From PALSA-894 sp963734185 (GTDB lineage Bacteria > Pseudomonadota > Alphaproteobacteria > Rhizobiales > Xanthobacteraceae), in assembly GCA_963734185.1 (NCBI GenBank), contig CAVTGA010000002.1, forward strand, positions 372,001 to 436,000: a stretch of 64,000 nt of DNA, given 5' to 3'. The notes under the pieces are model-generated. The model saw only the letters and a program-made list of their open reading frames with translations. It ran no database searches and was not told the DNA's origin. This document shows, one piece after another, positions 53,410-61,753 of this stretch (position 1 is the first letter of the stretch; each line of letters starts with the position of its first letter). Position numbers and translations under genes: made by a program.

Positions 53410-54624
53410 TCACGCCGGCATCGGGAACACGGGCTTGCCCGACGCGAACGCGGCCGGGAAGATCACCTGGATATCGTTGCCCTGCACCTGCGTGTTGACC
53501 GGCGTGGCGCCCTGGTTCTGACCGTTCACGAACTTGGTCGGCCCATAGGGCATGACGTGGCCCGAGAAGGTCGAGCCTTCCAGCGCCGCGATCAGCTTGG
53601 CGCGGTCGGCGGCGCCGGCACGCTGCAGCGCATCGGCGACCAGCAGCACGCAGGAATAGTTCAGGAACACCTCGTAGGTAAAGAACTGCCCCTGCGCCTC
53701 GACCTTCTTGCGCAGCTCGAGTGCCTTCGGGTTCTTCGGGTCGAACCAGTGATTGCAGTCCATGATGTGCTGGGCGGCCTCGGGGAACTCCTTGACGAAT
53801 TTGTATGACGAGGCCGCGCCGCCGAGCACCGAATAGATGCCCTTCGGGCGCACGCGCTGCTGCTGCATGGTGCGGGCGAGCAGGACGTATTCGTTGTAGT
53901 AGTCGGCCGGGATGACCAGGTCCGGGTTCTGCGCCTTGATCTTGAGCACGACGTTGTTGAAGTCGCGCGTCGGCGTCGGGTGCGGGATCGTCTCCAGCAC
54001 CTGGAAGCCCTTCTGCGGCAGCTGATCATTGAGCAGCTTGGCGAGGCCGGAGCCGAACAGCGAGTCCTCGTGCACGATCATCACGGTCTTGGCGATGTTG
54101 CCGGCGCCGGCGTTGATGGTGACGAGGTTGTCGAGCGCGGTCTTGGCGATCACGCCGAAGCCGGGGCCGAAGCGGAAGGTATTCTTCAGCCCGCGGGTGA
54201 CGATGCTGTCGGCGACCCCGACGTCGACAATGAAGGGCAGGTCGTAGCGCGCCGCGGTCTGGCTCGCGGCAAGGCAGATCGATGAGCCAAAGGCGCCGAT
54301 GATGGCGGTGACGCCGGCCGCGTTCATCTTCTCGACCTCGGCGCTGCCGCCTTCGGGCGTCGACTGTGCATCACCCAGCACCGGCTCGATCTTGGCGCCG
54401 CCGAGCGCCCTGAGGCCGCCCGCCGCATTGATCTCCTCGATCGCGATCGTGGCGCCGAGCCGGGCCTGCTGGCCCGAATAGGAGAGCGCGCCGGTCACCG
54501 GATGCAGGACGCCGAGCTTTACGGCTGAGCCTTGCGCGCGCACCACGGCGGGCATGGCCAAAGCGGCGGCGCCGAGCGCCGATGTCCCCAGGAACGTGCG
54601 GCGCGTCACGTGCAGTCTGTTCAT
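53410..54624 (-). CDS. Liv-type ABC transporter substrate-binding protein
   Basis: A 404-residue periplasmic binding protein (peripla_BP_6). The signal HVTRRTFLGTSALGAAALAM carries twin arginines, suggesting Tat export. Mature landmarks are KLGVLHPVTGALSYSGQQAR, IAIEEINAAGG and GFGVIAKTALDNLV. The ATG at 54624 follows GGGAGAGCC. The ligand is unknown. Relatives bind amides, aromatic acids and amino acids, and adjacent hydantoinase-type genes suggest a cyclic amide or its product. Confidence 0.9.
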   Translation of the reverse strand: MNRLHVTRRTFLGTSALGAAALAMPAVVRAQGSAVKLGVLHPVTGALSYSGQQARLGATIAIEEINAAGGLRALGGAKIEPVLGDAQSTPEGGSAEVEKMNAAGVTAIIGAFGSSICLAASQTAARYDLPFIVDVGVADSIVTRGLKNTFRFGPGFGVIAKTALDNLVTINAGAGNIAKTVMIVHEDSLFGSGLAKLLNDQLPQKGFQVLETIPHPTPTRDFNNVVLKIKAQNPDLVIPADYYNEYVLLARTMQQQRVRPKGIYSVLGGAASSYKFVKEFPEAAQHIMDCNHWFDPKNPKALELRKKVEAQGQFFTYEVFLNYSCVLLVADALQRAGAADRAKLIAALEGSTFSGHVMPYGPTKFVNGQNQGATPVNTQVQGNDIQVIFPAAFASGKPVFPMPA

Positions 54625-54704
54625 CGTGGCTCTCCCTCTCGTCGCGCCGTTGAGGCGGCTTCCTCCCATTGTGCCGTTCGGACGGGCAGCGAGCAATGGG
54701 ACCC

Positions 54705-55718
54705 TCAGTTGAAGCGCATGTTCAGGAGCTTCCCGGCGTTGCCGGAGAACAGCTTGCGCCGATCCGCCGCATCGAGATCGAGCCGGTCGAGCACGGCGAG
54801 CGTCGGCGCGATCGGCCCGAGCGGCGCGTCGGTCGCGAACACGAGCTTGTCGATGCCGAAGAACGCGAGCCCGCAGGCGATGCCGTATTGCCCGCCGAAC
54901 ATGGCGGTGTCGGCGTAGAAGTCGTGGAAATAGTCGAGATGCGGCCGCTTCAGCGACGGCAGGACTTTAGAATAGTCCTCGTCCGAGGTGCGGCTGCCGA
55001 GCACCGCCATGCCGGGCCCGACGCGGCCGTCGAAATACGGGATCATGCCGCCGCAGTGGTGCGTGATGATCTTCAGGCCGGGATGGCGGTCGAACAGGCC
55101 GGAGAGCACGAGCCGGCTCATCGCCACGGACGTGTCGTAGGGCCAGCCGAAGCACCACCACATCTCGAAGCGCGATTTCGTCTCGCCCGCATAGTCGGGC
55201 AGGCTCGCGGTGCGCGCCGGGTGCAGCCAGAGCGGCAGATCGTGTTCGGCGCCGAGCGCGAAGATGGGCGCGAATTCCGGATCGTCGAGCGGGCGGCCGG
55301 CGATGTGGGTGAAAATCTGGATGCCGCGGGCACCAAGTTCCGTGATGGCGCGGCGCGCCTCCTGCAGCGAGCCGTCCATGTCAGTCATCGATAGCGCCGC
55401 CGCGAAGGCGGGGAAGCGCTCGGGATGACGTCGGCACAGCTCGGCCATGGAATCGTTGGCGATGCGCGCCAATTGCAGGCCGGCCTCGCCCTGGGCCAGG
55501 TCCTCGATCGGCGGATTGGGCAGCGAGATCACCTGCCGGTAGTCGCCGACCTGGTCCATCTCGCGGAAGCGCTCGTCGAGATCGAACAGCTTCTGCACCG
55601 AGCGCAGCCGCTTGCCGAGGTTCTCGAGTTTCGGCGCGATCCTGGTCATCTCCTGATAGAAGCGGTCGGGGAAAATGTGCGTGTAGATGTCGATCAACGG
55701 GCCGTCGGATGCGGTCAT
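54705..55718 (-). CDS. Amidohydrolase 2 (ACMSD-like) family protein
   Basis: A 337-residue TIM-barrel metal hydrolase or decarboxylase. The N-terminal site, usually HxH, reads DIYTHIFPDRF, so only one His remains. Later ligands are visible in LPLWLHPART, KIITHHCGG and the Asp of VFATDAPLGP. SRLVLSGLFDRHPGLKI is typical of the ACMSD/5-carboxyvanillate decarboxylase branch. Its start overlaps the CoA-transferase stop. The substrate is probably an aromatic or heterocyclic acid. Confidence 0.85.
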   Translation of the reverse strand: MTASDGPLIDIYTHIFPDRFYQEMTRIAPKLENLGKRLRSVQKLFDLDERFREMDQVGDYRQVISLPNPPIEDLAQGEAGLQLARIANDSMAELCRRHPERFPAFAAALSMTDMDGSLQEARRAITELGARGIQIFTHIAGRPLDDPEFAPIFALGAEHDLPLWLHPARTASLPDYAGETKSRFEMWWCFGWPYDTSVAMSRLVLSGLFDRHPGLKIITHHCGGMIPYFDGRVGPGMAVLGSRTSDEDYSKVLPSLKRPHLDYFHDFYADTAMFGGQYGIACGLAFFGIDKLVFATDAPLGPIAPTLAVLDRLDLDAADRRKLFSGNAGKLLNMRFN

Positions 55719-56941
55719 GGTTTCCCCCCGTCGATCAATGCCCCCTCAGCCGTCAACGCGCTGATCTCCTCGTCCGAGAAGCCGGCCTCGCGCGCAATCT
55801 CGATCGAGTGCTCGCCAAGTCCCGGCGGATGGCGCGTGATCGCCGGTTGCGAGCGGCTCCAGCGGCTGGGGATGCCGGTGAGCCGGATCGCCCCTTCGCT
55901 CGGGTGCTCCATCTCGGTGAAGAAGTCGACGGCGGCGAGATGCGGATCGTCGATCAGCGCGTCGAGATCGTTGAGCGCGACGCATGGGATGTCGCGCGCC
56001 TGCAGCTCCGCGACCCAATGCGCGGTCGTGCGCTGTTCGAAGATGCGCGCCATGACGGCGGAGATCTCGTTGAAATTGCGCGACCGCGTCACATGATCGC
56101 CGAGGCGCGGATCGGTCGACAGGTCTTCGATGTCGCGCACCGCCTCGATGAAGTTCTTCCAGTTCCGGTCGGTGTAGACCAGCACGCAGAGATAGCCGTC
56201 TTCCGTGCGATAGGGCCGCCGGTCGAGGGTCAACACGCGGCGATAGCCCGCAGCGGCGATCGCCGGCTCGAACGCGCGGCCGCCCATGTGGTCGCCGAGC
56301 ACGAACTGCGCAGCCGTCTCGAACATCGAAAGCTCGACCGCCTGGCCTTCGCCGCTGCGGTTGCGCTCGAGCAGCGCGGCGAGGATCACGTGCACGGCGT
56401 TGAGCCCGACGATGCGGTCCGCCGCCGTCATCGGGATGAAGCCCGGCTCCTGCCCGTAGGAGTGGCCGTAGAGCCAGGGCATCGCGGTGATGCCCTGGAT
56501 CAGGTCGTCATAGGCCGGCCGCCCGGCATAAGGGCCGTTCTCACCGTAGCCGACGAGGCTGACGTGCACCAGCCGCGGGTTGGTGGCGCGGATCGCCTCC
56601 GGCCCGAGGCCCGCCCGCCGCATCGCGGCGGGCCGCACATTGGTGACGAATACGTCCGCGTTGGCGGTGAGGCGCATGAGCAGGCGCCGCGCACCGTCCT
56701 TCTTCACGTCGAGCGCGATGCTGCGCTTGTTGCGGTTCGCCTGCAGGAACATCGCGCCCATGCGCGGATTGCGCATCGGGGCGCCGTTGCGGATGATGTC
56801 GCCGGTCGGCGGCTCGACCTTGACGACGTCGGCACCGTAGTCGGCGAGGATCTGGGTGGCGTACGGTCCCATGATCACCGTCGTCATGTCGACGACACGG
56901 ACGCCGGCCAGCGGGCCTGAGTTGGGTTTGGATTCACTCAT
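55715..56941 (-). CDS. CaiB/BaiF-family CoA-transferase (class III)
   Basis: A 408-residue class III CoA-transferase. GVRVVDMTTVIMGPYATQIL, YGADVVKVEPPTGDIIR and NRNKRSIALDVKKDGAR form the N-terminal CoA site. The catalytic Asp is expected in the MTAADRIVGLNAVH region, and GEGQAVELSMFETA follows. It transfers CoA between organic acids, probably activating the transported compound. It is the first gene of the leftward unit and divergent from the racemase-like gene, leaving a 32-base gap. Confidence 0.9.
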   Translation of the reverse strand: MSESKPNSGPLAGVRVVDMTTVIMGPYATQILADYGADVVKVEPPTGDIIRNGAPMRNPRMGAMFLQANRNKRSIALDVKKDGARRLLMRLTANADVFVTNVRPAAMRRAGLGPEAIRATNPRLVHVSLVGYGENGPYAGRPAYDDLIQGITAMPWLYGHSYGQEPGFIPMTAADRIVGLNAVHVILAALLERNRSGEGQAVELSMFETAAQFVLGDHMGGRAFEPAIAAAGYRRVLTLDRRPYRTEDGYLCVLVYTDRNWKNFIEAVRDIEDLSTDPRLGDHVTRSRNFNEISAVMARIFEQRTTAHWVAELQARDIPCVALNDLDALIDDPHLAAVDFFTEMEHPSEGAIRLTGIPSRWSRSQPAITRHPPGLGEHSIEIAREAGFSDEEISALTAEGALIDGGKP

Positions 56942-56973
56942 GCGGCGGTTTTTCTAGCAGAGGCGGCTACGTT

Positions 56974-57699
56974 GTGACCACACGTGTCTTGCTCGGCATG
57001 CTCACGCCCTCGTCCAACACCGTGCTCGAGCCGGTGACGACCGCGATGCTGGCCGGACTGCCGGAGGTGAGCGCGCATTTCTCACGCTTCAAGGTGACGG
57101 AGATCGCGCTGAGCGAAAGCGCGCTGGCGCAGTTCGACGATGCTGAGATCCTGCGCGCCGCCGAGCTGCTGGCCCACGCCAAAGTGAACGTGATCGCCTG
57201 GAACGGCACCTCGTCGGGCTGGCTCGGGTTCGAGCGCGACGTGCGGCTTTGCGAACGCATCCAGGCGGCCACGGGAATCGCGGCCTGCACCGCCATGCTG
57301 GCGCTCAACGAACTGCTGGAGCTGGCGGGCGCCAAGCGCATCGGGTTCGTCACGCCCTACCGCGACGACGTGCAGGCGCGCATCAATGCCAACTACGAGC
57401 AGGCCGGATTCCGGGTGGTCGCCGAGCGCCATCTCGGCATCCAGGACAATTTCTCCTTCTCGGAGATCACCGCGGACCGGATGCGCGCCATGACTGCCGA
57501 GGTCGCCGCCGCGCAGCCCGACGCCATCGCGATCGTGTGCACCAACATGCGCGGTGCACCACTCGCCGCGGAGCTGGAGGCGCGGCACGGCATCACGATC
57601 TACGACACGGTCGCCACCACGGTGTGGAAGAGCCTGAAGATCGCCGGTGTCGATACGGGGCGGGTAAAGGTTTGGGGACGGATGTTTGACAACGGATGA
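56974..57699 (+). CDS. Asp/Glu racemase-superfamily protein (maleate isomerase/AMDase-like)
   Basis: A 241-residue enzyme of the maleate cis-trans isomerase/arylmalonate decarboxylase branch. LGMLTPSSNTVLEPVTTAML is the substrate loop, and IAIVCTNMRGAPLAAELE carries the second active-site Cys. At the first Cys position the protein reads AWNGTSSGWLG, with no Cys, so true racemase chemistry is doubtful. A one-cysteine decarboxylase- or isomerase-like reaction is possible. GTG 56974 starts the family homology. A TTT binding protein follows. Confidence 0.82.
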   Translation: MTTRVLLGMLTPSSNTVLEPVTTAMLAGLPEVSAHFSRFKVTEIALSESALAQFDDAEILRAAELLAHAKVNVIAWNGTSSGWLGFERDVRLCERIQAATGIAACTAMLALNELLELAGAKRIGFVTPYRDDVQARINANYEQAGFRVVAERHLGIQDNFSFSEITADRMRAMTAEVAAAQPDAIAIVCTNMRGAPLAAELEARHGITIYDTVATTVWKSLKIAGVDTGRVKVWGRMFDNG

Positions 57700-57775
57700 C
57701 CGCACGCGAACTCTTGTCGCAGCCGGACGCAGCGGATCGCGGCTACGATCGCTGTAGACAGATTGGGAGGGCCAG

Positions 57776-58726
57776 ATGATCACGAAGCGCCGCTTGTTCA
57801 CTCTCAGCCTTGCGCTTGCTGCCTGCATTGGCGGCGCGGCGCACGCGCAATATCCCGAACGCGGCCTGACCCTGATCGTGCCCTACGGCGCCGGCGGCGG
57901 CACCGACATCACGGCGCGCCTGCTCGCGCGCGACCTCGAGGCCGTGCTGGGCAAGCCGGTGACGGTCGAGAACCGCGCCGGCGGCGCCGGCTGGATCGGC
58001 TGGGGCGCGCTCGCTTCGGCGCGCCCGGACGGCTACACGCTCGGCTACCTCAACGTGCCCAGCATGTACTCCGGCTATCTCGACCCCAAGGTCGGCCGCA
58101 AGGAAAGCCTCGACAGCTTCACGCCGCTGATGAACCACGTGATCGACTACAACGTCTGGGCGGTGAAGGCCGACAGCCCGTTCAAAACCGTCAAGGACGT
58201 GATCGAGGCGGCGAAGAAGACGCCGGACAGCATCACGGTCACGGCCTATGGCGCCGGCAGCGACGACCATCTGGCGATCCTCGGCATCTCGGCCGAGACC
58301 GGCACCAAGTTCGTCGTCATCCACAGCCGCTCCACCGCCGAGGCCAAGACCCAGGCGCTCGGCGGGCACGTGCAGGTGCTCGGCGCCAACGTGAGCGAGG
58401 TGGCCGAGGAGGTGCGCACCGGACAGTTGCGCCTGCTCGGCGTCATGGCGCCGGAGCGCTCGCGCTTCCTGCGCGACGCCCCGACCTTCAAGGAGCAAGG
58501 CTTCAACCAGGTGTGGTCGGTCTCGCGCGGCATCGCGGCGCCGGCCGGCCTGCCCAAGGACGTCGAGGGCAAGCTCACCGCGGCGCTCGAAGCGGTGCTG
58601 TCCTCGCGCGAGCACCAGGGCAAGGCGGAAGGCTTGAGCCTGGAGCCACGCCCGATCAAGGGCGAGGACTACCGCAAATTCCTCAAGGACAACGAGGGCG
58701 CCACCAAGCGGCTGATGGGTTGGTAG
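57776..58726 (+). CDS. Bug/TctC-family (TTT) periplasmic binding protein
   Basis: A 316-residue solute-binding protein. The signal peptide ends AHA-QYP. The pattern QYPERGLTLIVPYGAGGGTD, ENRAGGAGWIGWGALA and RPDGYTLGYLNVPS is classic. A GGGAGG lies six bases before the ATG. The ligand is unknown, and carboxylates are typical. It is likely co-transcribed with the racemase-like gene 76 bases upstream. No TctAB partner is nearby. Confidence 0.92.
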   Translation: MITKRRLFTLSLALAACIGGAAHAQYPERGLTLIVPYGAGGGTDITARLLARDLEAVLGKPVTVENRAGGAGWIGWGALASARPDGYTLGYLNVPSMYSGYLDPKVGRKESLDSFTPLMNHVIDYNVWAVKADSPFKTVKDVIEAAKKTPDSITVTAYGAGSDDHLAILGISAETGTKFVVIHSRSTAEAKTQALGGHVQVLGANVSEVAEEVRTGQLRLLGVMAPERSRFLRDAPTFKEQGFNQVWSVSRGIAAPAGLPKDVEGKLTAALEAVLSSREHQGKAEGLSLEPRPIKGEDYRKFLKDNEGATKRLMGW

Positions 58727-58732
58727 GCCTTT

Positions 58733-58821
58733 CCCGTAGCCCGCATGGAGCGGAGCGGAATGCGGGTTCTCGCCACTCGGCGACACCGCCCCGGATTTCG
58801 CTGCGCTCAATCCGGGCTACG
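58733..58821. repeat. Palindromic repeat of the CCCGTAGCCCGCATGGAGCG type
   Basis: About 89 bases between convergent genes, with two inner hairpins: CCCGCATGGAG...GCGGGT and CCCCGGATTTCG...CAATCCGGGC, ending in GGGCTACG. Arms of the same kind (GTAGCCCGGCTTGAG) flank the IS110 element at 1481 and 3092. Confidence 0.75.
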
Positions 58822-58826
58822 CCGAC

Positions 58827-59705
58827 TCAATTCTCCCTTTTCACCGCGCTCTCGTGCCAGTGGCGCAGGCAGAAATGGGCGATCATCGAGGTCAGGAAGA
58901 AGATGCAGATGCCGGTCACCGAAATGAGCAGCAGCGCCGCGAACATGCGCGGGATCTCGAGCCGGTATCCGGACTCGAGGATGCGATAGGCGAGTCCCGA
59001 CGCGCTGCCGCCGGAGCCGGCGACGAACTCGGCCACCACCGCGCCGATCAGCGCGAGCCCGCCGGAGATCTTCAGTCCGCCGAGGAAGTAGGGCAGCGCA
59101 GCCGGCAGGCGCAGGTGGATCAGGGTCTGCGCGCGGCTCGCGCGGTAGAGCTGGAACAGGTTGACGAGGTTATGGTCGGCCGAGTTGAGACCGAGGATGG
59201 TGTTCGACAGGATCGGGAAGAACGCCACGATCCAGGCGCAGATCAGCAGCGACAGGTTGATGTCGCCGACCCAGATGATGATCAGCGGCGCGATCGACAC
59301 GACCGGCGTGACCTGGAGGATCACCGCATAGGGGAACAGCGACTTCTCCAGCCATTTCGACTGGGTGAAGACGATCGCGAGCGCGACGCCGACGGAGACG
59401 GCGGCGATCAGCGCCGCGAAGGTGATGCGCAGCGTGACCAGCAGCGAATCGGAAAGCGTGGCCCAGTCCTTCCACAGCGTCTGCGCGATCAGGATCGGCC
59501 CGGGCAGGACGTAATGCGGAATCTCCTTGATGCGGACCGCCGCCTCCCAGGCGGCGAGCGCGAGGATGCCGATCACGATCGGCGCGATGATGCCGGGCCA
59601 GGCACCGGCGCGCACACCGAGCACGCGCCGTTCCTCTGCGAACACGGGGCGCGCTTCGGCATCGGTGCCGTCGTGGGCGACGAGGGGCTGGGCGGGCATG
59701 TCCAT
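58827..59705 (-). CDS. ABC transporter permease (SsuC/ThiX/nitrate-type)
   Basis: A 292-residue permease with about six helices. The SsuC-family segments are HYVLPGPILIAQTLWKDWAT, LYRASRAQTLIHLRLPAALP (ATPase-contact loop) and VVAEFVAGSGGSASGLAYR. It pairs with the ATPase encoded just before it and the NMT1-like binding protein. The start ATG 59705 is followed by a second ATG two codons later, and the first is preferred. Confidence 0.9.
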   Translation of the reverse strand: MDMPAQPLVAHDGTDAEARPVFAEERRVLGVRAGAWPGIIAPIVIGILALAAWEAAVRIKEIPHYVLPGPILIAQTLWKDWATLSDSLLVTLRITFAALIAAVSVGVALAIVFTQSKWLEKSLFPYAVILQVTPVVSIAPLIIIWVGDINLSLLICAWIVAFFPILSNTILGLNSADHNLVNLFQLYRASRAQTLIHLRLPAALPYFLGGLKISGGLALIGAVVAEFVAGSGGSASGLAYRILESGYRLEIPRMFAALLLISVTGICIFFLTSMIAHFCLRHWHESAVKREN

Positions 59706-59706
59706 G

Positions 59707-60519
59707 TCAGGCCGCGATTGCCTGCTTCAGCGTCTCGGAGGCAACGCGGCAGAGATGCGCGTATTCGGCCGAAGTGCGGAACAGCGCCTCGCGCGGATAC
59801 GGCGCTTCGTTCTTGAGGTCGGCCATGACGCGCCCGGGCCGCGCCGCCATCACCACGATGCGCTGCGACAGATAGACCGACTCGAACACCGAATGGGTCA
59901 CGAACACCGCCGTGAACCGGTTCTGCCACCACAGCGCAAGCAGATCGTCGTTGAGCCGGTGGCGCGTGATCTCGTCGAGCGCCGCGAACGGCTCGTCCAT
60001 CAGCAGGATCTTCGGATGCGTAACCAGCGCGCGCGCGATCGACACGCGCATCCTCATGCCGCCGGAGAGCTCGCGCGGATAGGACTTCTCGAACCCTTTC
60101 AGGCCGACCAGCGTCAGCATCTCGGCGGCGCGCGCTTCCGCCTCGGCCGTCGGCGTACCGGCAAGCGTGAGCGGCAGGCGGACATTCTTGAGCGCGCTCG
60201 CCCACGGCATCAAGGTCGGATCCTGGAACACGAAGCCGAGATCCGGCACCGCTTCGCCGGTCGCGGCATGCGCCGAGGTCGGCCAATCGACCGTGCCGGC
60301 GCTCGGCGCTCCCAGCCCGGCGATGATGCGCAGCAGCGTCGACTTGCCGCAGCCGGACGGCCCGAGCAGGCTCACGAACTCGCCGTCGACGAGATCGAGA
60401 TCGACCCCACGGATGGCGACGGTGCCGTTCGCGAACTGCTTGGAGACGTTGCGGATCGAGACCAGCGGACGACCCATGGCCGCCCTGCCCGCCTTGCGCT
60501 CCGCAAGGGAGACGCTCAC
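59707..60519 (-). CDS. ABC transporter ATPase (SsuB/TauB-type)
   Basis: An ATPase of up to 270 residues. Walker A LLGPSGCGKSTLLRIIAGL, FVFQDPTLMPWASAL, signature ELSGGMRMRVSIARAL, Walker B ILLMDEPFAALDEIT and the H-loop FVTHSVFESVYLS are present. GTG 60519 overlaps the binding-protein stop. An internal ATG at 60474 would begin closer to the usual family start. Substrate range of this family includes sulfonates, nitrate and pyrimidine precursors. Confidence 0.9.
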   Translation of the reverse strand: MSVSLAERKAGRAAMGRPLVSIRNVSKQFANGTVAIRGVDLDLVDGEFVSLLGPSGCGKSTLLRIIAGLGAPSAGTVDWPTSAHAATGEAVPDLGFVFQDPTLMPWASALKNVRLPLTLAGTPTAEAEARAAEMLTLVGLKGFEKSYPRELSGGMRMRVSIARALVTHPKILLMDEPFAALDEITRHRLNDDLLALWWQNRFTAVFVTHSVFESVYLSQRIVVMAARPGRVMADLKNEAPYPREALFRTSAEYAHLCRVASETLKQAIAA

Positions 60520-61541
60520 GCCCCCACGCCCTTGTTGATGAATTCGAGGCTGTAGGCCTTTTTGACGTCGAGGCCTTTCGGGAAGGCGCCGGCGTCCGAC
60601 ATGACGTCGTAGAAGCGCTTCCAGCGCTCGTCGGTCATGGCGCCGACGCCGAGCTTCAACGCATCGCCCGATTTCACGATGCCGCGCTCGTTCATGACCT
60701 TCAGCGCATAATTCATCTTGTCGTCGGTCATGTCGGGGTTGTCCTTTTTGATCGCCGCGTTGGCCGCCTCGATCGCCGGACCGCCCTTCATGTACTCGGC
60801 CCAGCCCTCGAGCGTGGCCGTCATGAAGCGCTGCACCACGTCCTTCTTCTCCTCGGCCATCTTGCGCGAGATGTTGATGGTGGTCTGGTAATTGTCGAAG
60901 CCGGCGTCGGCGATCAGATGCACCACCGGCTGCACGCCGGCCTGCATGATCACGTAGGGCTCGGACGACAGGAAGCCTTGCTGCGAAAGCTGCTTGTCGG
61001 CGAGGAACGGCGCCATGTTGAAGGTGTAGGGCCGCGCCTGCTCGTCGGTGAAGCCGAACTTCGCCTTGAGGAACGGCCAGTAGCTGTTGCGGCCGCCGGC
61101 GCCGATCAGGATCGGCTTGCCCTTGAGCTGTGGGAACGAGTCGTGCCCGACGTTCGGATGCGAGATGATGACCTGCGGGTCCTTCTGGAAGATCGCGGCG
61201 ATCACCAGGAACGGCAGGTTCTCCTTGGCGTAATTGATGCCCTCGAACGAGTTCGACATGATCATGTCGACGCGCCCGCCGAGCAGCAGCTGCGAGGGGT
61301 TCTGCTGCGGCCCGCCCATGCGCACGTCACACTCGATGCCGTACTTCTTGTAGAGGCCGTTGGTCACCGCGAGGTAGAAGCCGCCGTGCTCGGCCTGCGC
61401 GCGCCAGTTGGTCTGGTAGCTCACCTTGTCGAGCGTCTGCGCGCTGACGCGCGCGCCCGGCACCGGAATGAGCGACACCGCGGTTCCGCCCAGCAGGCCA
61501 AGCGCCTTGCGGCGGTCGATGCGATACTTCGTCATGCTCAT
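60516..61541 (-). CDS. NMT1/THI5-like ABC transporter substrate-binding protein
   Basis: A 341-residue exported binding protein, with leader YRIDRRKALGLLGGTAVSLI (Tat-like). The NMT1 core is YQTNWRAQAEHGGFYLAVTN, KYGIECDVRMGGPQQNPSQL and GGRNSYWPFLKAKFGF. ATG 61541 follows AGAGGA. The family binds pyrimidine/thiamine precursors, aromatic sulfonates or nitrate analogues. The N-heterocycle theme fits the surrounding genes but is inference. It heads a leftward binding protein-ATPase-permease operon. Confidence 0.9.
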   Translation of the reverse strand: MSMTKYRIDRRKALGLLGGTAVSLIPVPGARVSAQTLDKVSYQTNWRAQAEHGGFYLAVTNGLYKKYGIECDVRMGGPQQNPSQLLLGGRVDMIMSNSFEGINYAKENLPFLVIAAIFQKDPQVIISHPNVGHDSFPQLKGKPILIGAGGRNSYWPFLKAKFGFTDEQARPYTFNMAPFLADKQLSQQGFLSSEPYVIMQAGVQPVVHLIADAGFDNYQTTINISRKMAEEKKDVVQRFMTATLEGWAEYMKGGPAIEAANAAIKKDNPDMTDDKMNYALKVMNERGIVKSGDALKLGVGAMTDERWKRFYDVMSDAGAFPKGLDVKKAYSLEFINKGVGA

Positions 61542-61753
61542 GATCGGATCCTCTCTTCGGACGACCGCCTGGGCAGTCAATTCAGGGACAGCCCAAGCAA
61601 CACATATGCCGCGCAGGCCCGCGATGGAAAGCGGGACCGGCCGACAGTCATGCCCAAGGATACAGCAGTGGATTGCCTAGGTAAGTGGCAAGCGCCATAA
61701 CCCACAACGGAGCAGTATAGCGGCGGTCCGTTGTCCGCCGCCCGGAGACCACG

